From positions 8,449,501 to 8,513,500 of the forward strand of contig JAMPIT010000493.1 in assembly GCA_026261815.1 (NCBI GenBank): DNA of 64,000 nucleotides, read 5' to 3'. Positions 1 to 12,616 of the stretch are shown in pieces. Under the pieces are notes generated by a model, which made no database searches, was not told where the DNA came from, and saw nothing but the letters and a program-made list of their open reading frames with translations. The translations under genes were made by a program, and so were the position numbers. The DNA is from Monarcha castaneiventris obscurior (lineage: Eukaryota > Chordata > Aves > Passeriformes > Monarchidae). Positions within the stretch are counted from its first letter, which is position 1. The number at the start of each line of letters is the position of its first letter.

Positions 1-3000
1 CGTGGACACCTAGCACAGAACAGAAATAACTTGCTACATGCTATTTTACTCTTAATTTAAAGAGTAATCTTGGTTTCTGGGTGCAACCTGGCAGAACTGG
101 AATGTCCGTGGCATTTCACCAAATAACCAATGACAGGAATGGCCCCGCTTTTCTCTAAACTTAGAGAACCACACCAGATGCCCTAGAAACTGTTGCCATA
201 TGCCCTTGCTTCATGGATTTTATTTTGTGAGCAACTACTTCCAAATTTGATCTGAAATCCAGTGAAATATAAAGATTTTTAATTTGGTTTCCACCTATTC
301 TGCACATGTTTCAAATTTCTTCTTTTTCTTCAAGGGGAATAGATTTTTCTTGCCTTAATCAACTTATGCCAAAACATGAGGAGCACCAAGAAACATTTTG
401 TACTCTCATTAAGGGTTCTGTCAAGAAGCATGAAACGTTTATTTCCATTCCTTTTGTGCTGTATCACAAACAGAGCCACCAAAACTAGAGGATCTGAACT
501 GTACACCTCGAATTACATCAGGTTTGGGGCAATCTGCATATTTCACTCTTCCTTAAAACCTCACAGACCTGCTGAGTCATTTTGCATTCCAGTTTCTTTC
601 CTGCCAGCGACTCTGGACCAGATTTGTTCACTGAAACATTGGCGAGTGCCCCAGGCTCATGTCAGGCCCCAGGGAAGAGCCAAATGACACCACTCACCAC
701 ACTACAGAATCGCATTAGAATTGCTTTACGCTCTCTCTCTGTAAAGCAACTGTTTCATCTCAAACCCAGTAATTATTTGTACATTGTGACTAGACACACC
801 AGGCAAAGAAAAACTATTATGTGTGCCCAGACAATCAGGTAAACCCTTATAACACAACTGTATTTAACATACAACTGCTTTTACTGCTGTAGGTTGGATA
901 CACAGCACTTACACAGTGCTTTTATTATATTTACCTTGAATGTCAGGCTTTGTCACCATGACCAGGACACTCTTACAGTGACACTGTAGGGGGACGGTGT
1001 GTTCCAGTCTCAGACACCTTTGGGATGTGCTGTTGTAACACCAGCTCCTCTTGCTGGGAGGTTTTTAATTGTCTGGACACTCATTTTTCCTATTCTGCAC
1101 TCAGGTCCTATGAGTGATAGAGGAACTCGTCCCTCCTCTGCAAATAACAGGAGGGAAGACGTCTGCCACCTCCTCCTGAGTGCACACATTCCTGCAGCAG
1201 CCCATGACTTGCTCTCCTGCCTAGGGAAGTATATGCAATTTGCTGCTGGTTCAGGCCATCTGGACGAGGAGTCAGCATTTTCACTGTTTGTGTTCAGGCA
1301 TATACATGGTTATTGAATCAGAGCAGCTTTTCCAATCTCCTGGCCAGCAGCTTCAGAGCTCCTGACTCCAAAGTGCCATTTACTTCTCATAGCAAATTCA
1401 CTCCTGTGTGACTATTTGGATAATATCCTAGAGAGTGTCCCTGATAAAAGTTCCCATTGGATGACTTATGAGATTTTTTGTCTAAAGAATTTGTTTATTG
1501 CTGTAACAAGCACAACTTCTGAAGTCCTTTCTATATTTTCATCAATACCGCCCCTGGGTCTGTAAGTGCATCTGGGTTCATTTTGGAAGAGGTTTCTCAT
1601 GAAATGTCTTTGTTTTTACTAATCTGCTGGAACAGCAAACAACTGCCTGCATCACTTTTTAATAAAAAAGCAATTAAAAAAAGGTCTCTTTCCTAAAGAA
1701 AACATGCATGCTGCTCTGTTCTGCCTCAGATCCATTCAAAGAGAGCCAAGGAGAACACCTTCATCAACTGCTTTGGCAATTGCAACTGTTTTATTATTTC
1801 CTGCTTCTGAGAAATACTCAACGAACAGGAATCACTTCCTGCTGGAGGCCTATAAGGAAGTTCACAAGCTAATTCCTCCTCACATTTCAAAGCAAATCAC
1901 AGCCACTTCCCTCTCTAGACAGTCAGGAGGACAAGTGCCTGTTTTCCAAAGCCCTTTTCGGAAGGATGATTTGATCATTGCAACACAGCTGCCTAAAATT
2001 TATTTGCTTCACCCAATCTCATCTTCCAAAGGAAATTCCACAGAGCCAGCTCATGAGACATCTCTACCAGCAACTATTGTGGGATAATTACTTGCCATAA
2101 TTAGGTCAAAACCAGTTACCAGTTTCCACTATTTCACGGACTTCACAGTATAACCTAAGAAGCCAGGTTTTCCTAAGTTATACTTTCCATGCTATATAAA
2201 CTTGGTTTCTCTCTTAGTCTGAAATCACCCATTGAGTTTAGTGTTGAAGTTGCCTTTCTTAAGGCTGTCATGTTTTGACCAGTCTCATGGTTTTCCAGAT
2301 CTTACTACAAATCCATTCACAAAGAAAAGCCTTTTTATCGTTCTTACCCCCACCTTGGCATAGAAAAAGGCAGGATGTGGGAACATAAATAGATGCATTT
2401 CTGTAAGAAGCTGTCTTTTATCCCCGTGCTGAGGAGATGGAAATAATTTGTGCCTTTCTCTCAGCATTGGTTTCTGCATCTTTCTGTCTTTTAGCATCTG
2501 TGTTTAGAGTCTCCACAACTTTATCCCTGTCTCTGTAGTTACACTGACCCTCCTCTCTGCCCTTTTCCCCTCAAAGTTCCTCAGAGTGAAGGCTGGGAAG
2601 CCCTGGGTCATGAGACAGGTTTTATTATTAAATTATTCCATGTGGCAGACAGGTTGTTTACACAGGCCAGTACTACTGGGAAAGCCTGAATGCATGCATT
2701 AAAACAGTCAAAAAGAACACTAAGTACAGAAAGAAACAGCCCTGTGAGAGATGAAATGTCACAGAAAGAGCATTTCTGAAAAAAAATCTGGTGGAAAGAA
2801 AAATGGTATATTATATTAATTAATAATTTCCCAGGGTTGAAATTGCAGTCCATCGATATGTCCTAATCTGGAAAATCCTCCTTCCCATCGTGACAGATAA
2901 ATTATGGCATTATTTCAAATTGAGTTTCCTTGAAAGTCATGCAAAACCCATTCCTCATGCAGATAGCTTGTGCATTATCCTCACAGCAGCTCTCCATAGA

Positions 3001-4319
3001 ACTGGGAATAAATGGCTGATCATATACAGAACATTGAATGTAAAGTAGTTTTTTTATATCAGTGTTCTCATCAGAATACTGAGTGACAATGCACTGCTTT
3101 CTTTTCTCATATCTCAGGAGTATGAGGAGCATGGTAAAATATCTCTTAGTTATGGAGCTGAATCAGAGCCTGATGCTGTTACACATTGAAAAGTGATGGG
3201 GCCCTTTGGGATGTTTCCTGGATTTTGTCACCTTCCAGATTGTACAAACAAAAATTTCTGCCTCAGCTGGAGTATTTGCTGTCATTGTTGTTTTGCTGAT
3301 TTTGTCCTTCCCACCAGAAATCGCTCCAGAAAAATTTTGAATATCTCTTCCAAAAAGGAATTCACACTCCTTTGAGTGCATCAGAACAATTCTCTTGTGT
3401 AGGCAAACTTTCAATCTTCAACTGTACACACAAAAAAGGCAGAAAGACTGAGACTTCGAAATACAAACAAAGTGCTCAAACCATGTGGAAAAAACAAACT
3501 GCTCTTGTACCAGCTAAACAAGGGAGCCTCTGTGATTTATTTAGAGAAACATGGGGCACAAGTTTGTTAGGAACAAAGTAGGTGGGTTTGGCCAGGGCCA
3601 GCTGACCCCTGGAATTCCTCACCCAGAAGAACCAAACACACGGGACCAGCGCTGGTGCAGGGTATGAGCTGGGGCTCCCTGCAGTGGGGTGGCCTGGGAC
3701 AGACAGAACTTGGATGTCACAGGCCAAACACAGAGCACAGCTGCCTCAGAAAGTTCCCTGAATGGAAAATGCTCAGGAAGTGAGAGATTCTTTGAAGGAA
3801 GTATCCTGCTTGCTTTCCTCACTGCTCCTCAGGTGAGTGCCTGCAGTCACTGTTAGAGACAAAGCACTGGCTGGGTTTGATGGGCCCTGCCTGAGCCACC
3901 ACCCCCATCACCACGTCTAGGGCCTTCCTTTTCTTCTTTAATTTAAAAAAAACCAAACCCATTTGCCGTATCATTGCCAGCTGACAAAAATTACCCTCAA
4001 AAACTTATTCTTTTCCCCAGTGTTTTTGCATTAAAGTGTAAGCTGTACCTGGAACGTTTAAGTTTGCAGGTCAAGGCCCTCTGTAGGTCCATCCAGAGGT
4101 GAGGCCTTGACAAGCAGAATATGTCACTGCCCTGAAACCTTCTTCTGACACAGCTGGAATCTCCAAAGGGCTTTTCTGATGTTAAACTGCTACAAGGAGT
4201 AAATGGCTTTGTACTGCTCCATTGCTGGGAAACATCAGCTCTGGAATATCAGTCAGTGAAGCAGCAGAGAGCTCCTGACAGAGCAGGAAAACACTGCTTC
4301 TTAATGGTGGTTAACATAG
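1..4319. other. Intergenic, upstream of APOH; no gene recognised
   Basis: Unique-looking, moderately AT-rich DNA. ORFs are at most 127 codons, overlap in several frames and match nothing I know. A donor-like CAG|GTGAGT at 3830 has no convincing exon attached. In mammals the PRKCA promoter lies beyond APOH on this side; no trace of it is seen here. Confidence 0.6.
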
Positions 4320-4580
4320 GATCAGGGAATCCCAGAGCCACTGAGGCTGGAAAAGCCCTCCAACGCCATCAAGTCTAACCTGTGACTGATCCTCACCTGG
4401 TCACCAGCCCAGGGCACTGAGTGCCATGTCCAGGCAATCCTTGCATATCTCCAGGGATGGGGACTCCACCCTTTGCAGCCCCCTCCAATTCCTAACCACC
4501 CTTTCCATGAAGATTTTTTTCCTGATATCCCTCCTGAACTTCCCCTTGTGCTTGAGGCTGTGCTTTGTCTTCACTGGCAC
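4320..4580 (-). repeat. CR1 LINE fragment, old copy
   Basis: Begins with the reversed CR1 3' tail (GGGAATCCCAGAGCCACTGA) and runs through the recognisable CCAGCCCAGGGCACTGAGTG and CCATGAAGATTTTTTTCCTG parts. 5'-truncated, as is usual. The short ORFs over it are artefacts. Confidence 0.85.
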
Positions 4581-6961
4581 TGAAGTAAAAGTGAAATTTC
4601 CCACCATTTCAATGTGAGCAGAAAGATGTGGGCTATTTTATTTACCATATTCCCACAAATCTTCAATTGAAAGGGATGATTATTTTGCAAGAGTAGAATT
4701 TTGCCTTGTGAAGATGAATTGTAAATAGTTATTATGTATATCATACTTCAACTCATTATTTCTGACAGCTCAATAGCATTTATCAGAGACACAAGAAATA
4801 GTAACTTTCATGTTGCATTTTGTTTATTCCAGAGAACAAATGTGAGAGAAAAACAAAATTGTATCAGCTGGAATATCCAGGATATTCACTTCTCCTGTGC
4901 CACCATTATATGATGACAAGTTGACACAGGGAAAGCAGAATGCCATTTCCATTGGTAAGATTTCCAATTATACCACGTCCGTCTGTGCTCTGCACAAGTG
5001 TTTACACTCCTGGAAACACTAATAATTGAAATAACAAGAGTTTGGCTGGACAAACACAGCTTTAAAACATTTGTTTAATTTAGAAGGACTGAGAAGTGAC
5101 AACACTGACGCACAAAACAAGCTAACATTAATTTCAAAAAAAAACATTTCCAAAGCCTGGAGTGGTGGGTAACTGAAAAATGAAGCGTGGAAAACCTGTG
5201 TGCCACAGAGAAGGCAGGTGAGGAAGGATTCTGTTTGTCAGCACTGAACATTCTTTCAACTCCCCACTAGAACTCACATTAAAAAAAAAAAAAAGGCAGA
5301 AACAGTCCTTTAACGACAGTGAAGACTATTTTTGGTCTTTTAATACAGTATTGTGGATTAAAGACTAGAAAGATTAGCAGCCTAATACATATCATAACAA
5401 GGGAACATCTCCTTAGGTTGCCCGAAGTCAGTGTCATGCTACCATTCACGTTCACAAGCCATTGTGACCTCAATAGCTCCAGAATTCCTACTTGGATGTA
5501 AATAAAATTATTGATTATTTACAGATTTCAACATGAATTGCATTTAAAATAGTTTTCTTCCAGAAAATGTAATTTTAAAAATCAAACATCTCACCTACAA
5601 TGCTGCTAAGAAGAAAGAAGGACAACCCAGGGCATTCCATATGAAAGTGCCAGTGAATTTTATTCTGGGTGTGTCATGCCTGAGAGACAAGAGCTGGGCA
5701 GCTCAGTTTAAAAAGGTTTTGAACAGTGGTTAAGCTGACCTGTACACAGGAATAACATTATTCAACTTGACTATAGCCTGAAAACCATGGAAAAAAAATG
5801 TCCTTCTCATTAATGCCCACATAATTACATGACATGAGGGAGAAAAATGAGATGTTTTTTCCTAGAAATAGTAATTTAAAAAGCAACAAAATATGCACTG
5901 AACATACTTGTACTTTCTGTGCATTTTCAACTTCTGCAATAAATATTTTTCACTTTGTATAGTGCTCATGATCTGTTCTTTCCAAAACATCTGGACATCC
6001 TCTCCTTTCAAAACTTGAATTTATGAGAATGTCACTGATATCAGTCCTAGCAATGCTGGAATGATTGCAATTTTATTTCATTCCTGTTGCCAAAATGCTG
6101 GCAGCATCATTCTGTCTTCCTGGGCAACGAAAAAATCTCCATGTGCAATGAATAAAAGAAAAATGACCTCTGATATTTATTTTTGTTATTTTTACAGAAG
6201 ATTACAAAATAAATGCAAAACTCCAAGAAAAGCCTGGCTTGCTTATGGTGCAGATCACAGCCCCAAAACCAGAATTTTTAGAGATACAGACACCACAGAT
6301 TTGCAGATTGTCAAAGCATTCTGGAAACCACAAGAGAGAACTGCATCTTCCGAAGAAACCAACACACCAAAAATGCCTTTAATAAAGTGAGCACTTTTAA
6401 AAGCATGGCCTTTATTTCGTTGTCCAAACAGGATTTGAGCCCTTCAGAAAATCTGATTCCAGTTATCGATACCGGCCCTTCCAAAATCTGCTTCCTCGTA
6501 GGAAAGCTTCCCCCTGGATTTATTGCTGCAGATTAGAGGCTGTCACAGAGGGAAATTAGTTTATTGAGATCTCCCTAATGGTCCCCACCACAAAAGAAGC
6601 ATCACTGTGGTACAGCACAAATCTGTTAACAGGCTCCAGACACAGAATAATGCAGTGCCACGAGCATCACACGCAGCCTCACCCCAGAGGTGGAGAAGCT
6701 TCTACAGCAGCACAGCATTTCTAGAACAATTCCTTGCTCAAGACAAACCCGTGGCATTAGCTCTAAACTCATCCACTTGTGTTTAAATATTCAAGAGCAC
6801 TCTTAAATACTAGCTCGTAAAAGTCAATGGTCTTCCCTCTGTATCCAACATTTTGTGGAACTTTCAGTTCTGAGACTGTATTTTTAGATTTTTCAGACTT
6901 GTCAGTCAACAGTGAAATGAGGAATCCCCCCCTTCGGAGTAACTTGCTAAGAATACAAGCA

Positions 6962-7110
6962 CATATAAAAACATATTTTAAAAAATGGAAATATATACGA
7001 ATTTTTAAAAATTTGCATATATTTTATATTATATGGTACATTATATAACATATGTAATATGTTATATATTATGATATATACTATATATTATAAAAGTATA
7101 TAAAAAAATC
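6962..7110. repeat. AT-rich, partly palindromic low-complexity tract
   Basis: Almost pure A/T, with repeated ATATAT and TTATAT blocks and self-complementary pieces such as TAACATATGTAATATGTTA. No coding potential. Confidence 0.85.
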
Positions 7111-7903
7111 CCAGCCAACTATTTGTGTCTATTAATAAAGATCTGGGGAAAAAAACCCTAATCTTGTAATTTTGTTAATTGTACATAAACTAATTCAAAT
7201 CACATATTAAAACATTGATAAAATCCCATTAAAAAAGCCTCCAATGAAACCAATGACAAGACTTGGACTGGCGTGGGAAGGTTTTGGGTTAGACCATAAG
7301 GGAGATCAGTATCCACTTTTTGATTACTCTGTACAGGAACTGAGTCACAAAGAAGGTAGATTTAATCATCCGGAACAGGCTGGACTTGTGCCCAGAGAGA
7401 ATTTCTCAGCTGATATCCGTGGTTAATACAGATCCCAGGATCTCTCTGAACTGGAGCTGTCGATTTATTGGGTGACACAAATGGAAGTCTCCGACAGGGC
7501 ATCGATCCCAGACACGCTCCCTGTTCAGTGGAGGTTTTAACGTGGATGAATATCCCAAACAGCTTCTCCGTGGCTGATCCTCTTATCTGTCATTTGGGAA
7601 AACCACCGAGTGGCAGGAAATAAATCTGGTGGGAGCTGGGCTCTCTGATAGCACCGTGGCACCGTGCCAGGGGAGGCGGGCGGGTTGGGAGCAATCCTCC
7701 ATCGGCAGGGCCGGGGTCACGCCAGGGTGAGGCCTGGCCAGGATTCTCTGCTGGATCTCAGGCTGGGAAAATGCTAAGCACAGTTGGATGTACTGAGTGT
7801 AAAGTGCTTTCCTGCAGCAGAGAGTGCTCCTTGGAGAACCTGCCAGATCCTGACCAGCTCTGACCTCTCTCCAGCTTGTAAACAAGATGACAACTGCAGG
7901 CAA

Positions 7904-7950
7904 TACACACACACACACACATATATATATATAATAATAAAAAAAAAAAT
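7904..7950. repeat. Compound (CA)n(TA)n(A)n microsatellite
   Basis: About eight CA units, then about seven TA units, then TAATAATAA and an A run. It accounts for the Cys/Val and Tyr/Ile runs in overlapping false ORFs on the reverse strand. Confidence 0.95.
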
Positions 7951-8860
7951 AAGTCAGACGCTGCTGACATAGAAATCTGTGGTATTTGGCGCAATAGAAA
8001 GTGGAAGAATAATGATGAAGAGAATCTTGAAAGCTTTGTTGAAAGCTTGATGGGAGAAAAGAAACAGTTTGGCTTGAGCATGGAGAGGACCCTGACTCTG
8101 AGGCTTTCTCTCTGATGGCTTCTCCCTTGACTGCACTGAGGGGAAGGCAAAAGGTGGGACCAGCCAAATAAAGGAGAGAAAGTCTGTACCTCCATGCTGT
8201 GCTTCGACATTGACATCTCAAAAGTTGTCCCTTGCAGATCTGCTCCCTGCAGATTCAAACTCTCACAGAGAATAATTTGCCCCCGAGGCTTCATAATTCT
8301 ACATTCCCGAGGAAGAAATTTAACACAGGATTTTTTTTAGACAGCGTTTAGATAAATTTATCAGAGGAACAGACTGTTTCACAATATTTGGGTCACAGTA
8401 GAACTGTGAGAGAGATTCTCCGGGTTTTCTGTGCAGGAAATGAGAAGGCGGAGAGGAGGAAGGAGCTGTAAAATGCTCTCTGGTTTTGTACACTGTGAGT
8501 TTAATGTATGTGAAAACTGGAACACCTTCATGCCTCTGCAGGAGAACACAGGCCTGCTGTCACCTGGAAAACTTGTTAGTGCCAGCCCTCTGCCATCTCA
8601 GATTCACACAGGAATGGGGATTTTAATATCCACACTGGATGCTTAAAGTGATTTAAGATCCAGGACTAAAATCGTAATTATTTTGCTAACTTCAGATAAA
8701 AATTCAGGAACATCAGTGGTAACTAGGAATGCAATTTACCCCTAAAATTTTCTACTGAGTGAAATTAATATTTTTAAGAATTCAATAGCCATTGTTTACT
8801 TTTTCTGTGACTGAGACATTCTGTCAGGTCAGTATCTGTTACTGCATGTTTACCTCCAAC

Positions 8861-8955
8861 ATCACAGAATCATTGAATAGTTCAGGTTGGAAGGGACCTT
8901 AAAGATCATCCTATTCCAACCCCCTGCCACGGGCAGGGACACCTTCCACTAGACA
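8861..8955 (-). repeat. Short CR1 3' end
   Basis: Has the hallmark CACAGAATCATTGAATAG and GGTTGGAAGGGACCTTAAAG, then stops after about 95 bp. It is followed by an AT-rich stretch ending in TATATGTATATAG. Confidence 0.9.
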
Positions 8956-10384
8956 AGGCAATATAGAAATACAAATAAATTTATACATACATATATGTAT
9001 ATAGTTTCACTGGAAAATAATACAGTGCAAGTGGATCCTGATTTCTGGCTGGCTGAACATGACAACCCAGTGACCAACAGGTGGAACAAAAGAAACAGTG
9101 GGAAGGGTGCTGGAATCTGAATATCTGATCCTTGCAGATAAAGGATGAGATTGCTGGTCCCATTGCTGCCCCAAACCAGCTTCCATGCCAGAGAAATCTG
9201 AATCTGCAGCAAGCTGGGACACAGGGATGGCTGTGTTCAGACCTCTCCTTAATATTCTTCCTCAGTGTCCTCAGTCAACACATTCCTGTTAATTTGAGAA
9301 ACTTCAGCATCTTTACCTGGCTGTGTGGTGCATTTTGTGGTCGAAGAAAAGCCATAAAATCTTGAGAACAGAAGGGAGTGCAGACCCAGCCCTCACTGTC
9401 CAGCAGGACAAACCCCCAGCAAGTCTGTGGCAGGACCAGAATGACACATCCTATAACATCAGGAAGATGACAGAGCAACTAGAGAAGCAGAACAACAGGT
9501 TAGAGGGAGAACAGAAGGTCTGGCTCATTAGCTGGGAACTGTGACCTCACTGACCTTCAGTCTGCCTGGTTCTTGAAAACCTCCTGTGTAATAACTCCAC
9601 GAGAAACCAACTCCAGTCTGAAAGCCTTTGCTTACCCTATTGTCTTGTGTCACGATTGTTATAATATCTTTTGCTATTGTCCTGACAGCTCCAGTTGATC
9701 ATGGTGTCAATGAAGAATGCTGCTGCACAGATTGCTTTTCGTCATCAGTTTTATTTTCCTCTATTTTTTTCCTCCTTCTTCTTCATTTTTACCTTCACTT
9801 TTAAGGCCTTTGCTGGCTTATCCTGTTCCTCTCTCCTGTTCCTTGCAGGAGTGCCAGTCTCCATCATTTAATTCCTGCCTTTTCAAACCTCCACTCTTGG
9901 TCTCTGCTTTGCTGCCCTTCATATTTTAGCCTCGGCAGCACCACTTCTGCAAAGGCAGTTTGTTCACATCCTCCTGCAGATTTTCCCTTTAGGCTGTGTT
10001 AGCACAACCCCAGGTAACAACCAGACTGCTGGGATACTGATCTGATCTGGCTCACATCACACTGGCTGATTCCACCTCAGAGTGTTCCTGCACTGCTTTC
10101 TCTGCTTGCAGCTGCCATTTCTTTCTTTAGGATATGACAGTATTTGGGGTAGAGACAACCACTCTGCTCTGTGTTTATGTGGTCTCTGATGAAATAAAAT
10201 TCTGCTTCATTATTTGGTTTGCAGGAGCTGTAATATTAAATAGCTCACATGTGAAAGGAGTGGGCTGGATTTGATGGAAAATCAGCTGATGTATGTAACT
10301 GCACACAACCACAAACACAGCAAGAACTAGGTTGCTTTGCTCATGCTGTCCCAAGGTGAATCCATACAATAATAGTCACATCTT
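8956..10384. other. Intergenic; no gene recognised
   Basis: Unique sequence between two CR1 copies, with T/C-rich DNA at 9730-9930. No exon with matching splice sites and open frame was found. Confidence 0.6.
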
Positions 10385-10820
10385 CATAGAGTCACAGAAT
10401 GGTTTGGGTGGAAGGGACCTTAAAGACACCTTCCACTGTCCCAGGCTGCTCCAAGCCCCAGTGTCCAGCCTGGCCTTGGGCACTGCCAGGGATCCAGGGG
10501 CAGCCACAGCTTCTCTGGGCACCCTGTGCCAGGGCCTGCCCACCCTCCCAGGGAGCAATTCCTTCCCAATATCCCATCCATCCCTGCCCTCTGGCAGTGG
10601 GAAGCCATTCCCTGGGTCCTGTCCCTCCAGCCCTTGTCCCCAGTCCCTCTCCAGCTCTCCTGGAGCCCCTTTAGGCCCTGCAAGGGGCTCGGAGCTCTCC
10701 CTGGAGCCTTCTCTTCTCCAGGTGAGCACCCCCAGCTCTCCCAGCCTGGCTCCAGAGCAGAGGGGCTCCAGTCTCGTGATTAACTCAGTGTCCTCCTCTG
10801 GACTTCTCCAGTTTCTGGAA
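10385..10820 (-). repeat. CR1 3' end, about 435 bp
   Basis: Starts CATAGAGTCACAGAATGG, then the GGAAGGGACCTTAAAG signature, then GC-rich CR1 body. The 64-211 codon ORFs on both strands here (for example 10332-10967) are open only because the repeat is GC-rich. Confidence 0.92.
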
Positions 10821-12430
10821 CATATACAGTTATTTTTAACATACTTTCAGATGTTGCTTATTGTAGAAAAAAAGTTTTCAAGAAGAATCACAACATTGGC
10901 AGTTACTATGCACTTATGTGAAATACATAAATATTCATTCCCTTGTCCCTTTCACATGCAGTTTTAAGTCTCAATTTTAAGAGCAGTAAAGTTTTCGCTC
11001 ACAATAATCTACGGGAAAATGAATGTGCAGGTAATTTAACTCTTTTTTCCTTGTTTTTTAGTACAGAAACGTTGGAATTTCCCGTTTAAGGCAGAGCACG
11101 TTGCGTCCTCTGCTGCGCGCGGGAGGAACTGCGTGTGAACAACGCCAAAATGCCCCAAATTGCTCCCATCCATTCCAGGTACTTTAAACACAAAAAAAGG
11201 ATATAATCCAAATATCGGGCAGATCTAAGGAAGGGTTTAAGCCAGAGGTAATAAAGTTCATTACAGCAGTGTGCCTTGCAGTGAAAAGCTACTTGTGAAA
11301 GAGAGGAGGAAAAAGCAGACTGTGACAAATGGAAAAATAATCAGATGTAAATACAGAAAATGAAGTCAATCTTTTTCTGTTGGTTTTGCAGTGGTACTTT
11401 GCCCTTCAGCACTGTGTATTTGGTAAATACTCTGAGCAGGACATTCACAGCGTTTTCTTTCTGAGAAGAATAGCATGTTCCCAATTATTTAATGTTATGG
11501 CTAAAATTTGTGTTTCAAATACAAACAGAGAAATTTCATAAAACAAAAACAAACTATTGGAGATCCCAGCAGTAAGAGCTTGACATAACCCAGCTTCTCT
11601 CAGAGCTTCAAATGTCCCTCACTCCCCCTCACAGGCTGTGAGTCAGCAGGGGAGGAGGATACTTAGATTAGAAACACCAAACTGTGGAACAATCATTACA
11701 CAAATGTTATTTTGGTTGCACTTCAGATGCTCCTGCAGTTAAAATCTGCTAAATTCAGAGAACTGCAGTGATCAGAACCTCAGCCGATATCTGTCAAGTT
11801 CTGACTTGATGACCCAAACTTGCAGCTCCAAAACCAGGCTTTATACCACCCAAAAATATGATTTATGACCCCCTTGTCACAAATAAGCACAAGAACCATC
11901 ATTTCAGCCTTCCTGCAGTGCTGGCACTGAGCACTGTCTCTGCTGCTTTTGGTTATCTGGTAATTGGGAGACAACAGGAATCAGATCAAACTGGGCCCTG
12001 AAGCCTGAAGTTTCAGGCCAGATCATCATCTATGTAAACTGGCATGAGGTTGGTACATCACTGGAGGCACAAGACAATACAATGTCACTCCAAAAGAGAT
12101 CCGTTTGCCTTAAAATTATTTTGCTGTAACTATCAGGAGTCTTTGGTACACAGAAATGTCCACGTTCGAGTGATAAACGTGAGCCTCGGAGTGACAGTTC
12201 TATTATTCAACCCAATTTTGCATTCCAAATACCCCCATCCTATACAGATGTTGAGAGTATTGTTTTTCCCACCACCATCAGTCCCAACAAGAGACGCTCT
12301 GCAGAAACAACCAGAGAGGAGCCTGTGTGGAGCAGAACTTGCCATTTGAATTCCTGCATTATGCACCAAACACAACATGTGATGGTTGCTTCAGCCTTTA
12401 TTAGCAGCGACACAAGGAAGCTTTTATCTT
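10821..12430. other. Region 5' of APOH; one exon-like segment
   Basis: Contains the open, splice-flanked, CpG-richer segment at 11062-11178 described in the findings. The rest is AT-rich with no coding signal I trust. Confidence 0.55.
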
Positions 12431-12431
12431 C

Positions 12432-12474
12432 TGTTTACTGGCATGGGAATAAACACAAAGAGTTAATATGTAAC
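12432..12474 (+). promoter_or_regulatory. APOH: APOH proximal promoter with FOXA- and HNF1-like sites
   Basis: A perfect FOXA/HNF3 core TGTTTAC lies at 12432-12438 and a reversed FOX core ATAAACA at 12449-12455. An HNF1-like element GTTAATATGTAAC (11 of 13 matches to the palindromic consensus) lies at 12462-12474, about 80-120 bp before the start codon. HNF1 control of the human APOH promoter, which has an atypical TATA box, is established. Function here is inferred from motif and position. Confidence 0.55.
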
Positions 12475-12552
12475 CATCCTTTTGTGGGTGCCCTCGTTTT
12501 AAGGGAAGAGCACTGGCCCGGGGGGCACTCGGGACGTCGGGGACTGGCAGGG

Positions 12553-12616
12553 ATGCACCCCCTGGCACTGCTCGGGTGCCTCGTGGCTCTGAGCCACTGC
12601 GCTCTGGCCTCCAAAG
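12553..12616 (+). CDS. APOH: APOH exon 1 (coding part): signal peptide
   Basis: Codes residues 1-21, starting MHPLALLGC and ending with a small-residue cleavage region (Ala-Leu-Ala-Ser-Lys). The donor is AAAG|GTGAGT and the exon ends in phase 1. The true transcription start was not determined, so the 5' UTR is not included. Confidence 0.93.

Larger units (their letters stand above)
4581..8860. other. Intergenic; no gene recognised
   Basis: Contains a 14-A run (5281-5294), the AT-rich tract and the microsatellite listed separately, and a somewhat CpG-richer patch around 7570-7740. Overlapping reverse ORFs of 178 and 212 codons (7583-8294) cross the microsatellite and are not credible. Confidence 0.6.

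Noticed and set aside
4833..4954. Exon-like segment with acceptor TTTATTCCAG and donor ATTG|GTAAGA
   Set aside because: All three frames contain a stop, so it cannot be an internal coding exon. A non-coding exon is possible but unsupported.
6061..6390. 109-codon + ORF
   Set aside because: No recognisable domain, no promoter or splice context, and composition typical of chance.
7583..8294. Reverse ORFs of 212 and 178 codons
   Set aside because: They cross the CA/TA microsatellite (runs of Cys-Val and Tyr-Ile), overlap each other in two frames and match no family.
10332..10967. 211-codon + ORF and overlapping ORFs on both strands
   Set aside because: They coincide with a CR1 3' end; GC-rich repeat sequence is open in several frames at once.
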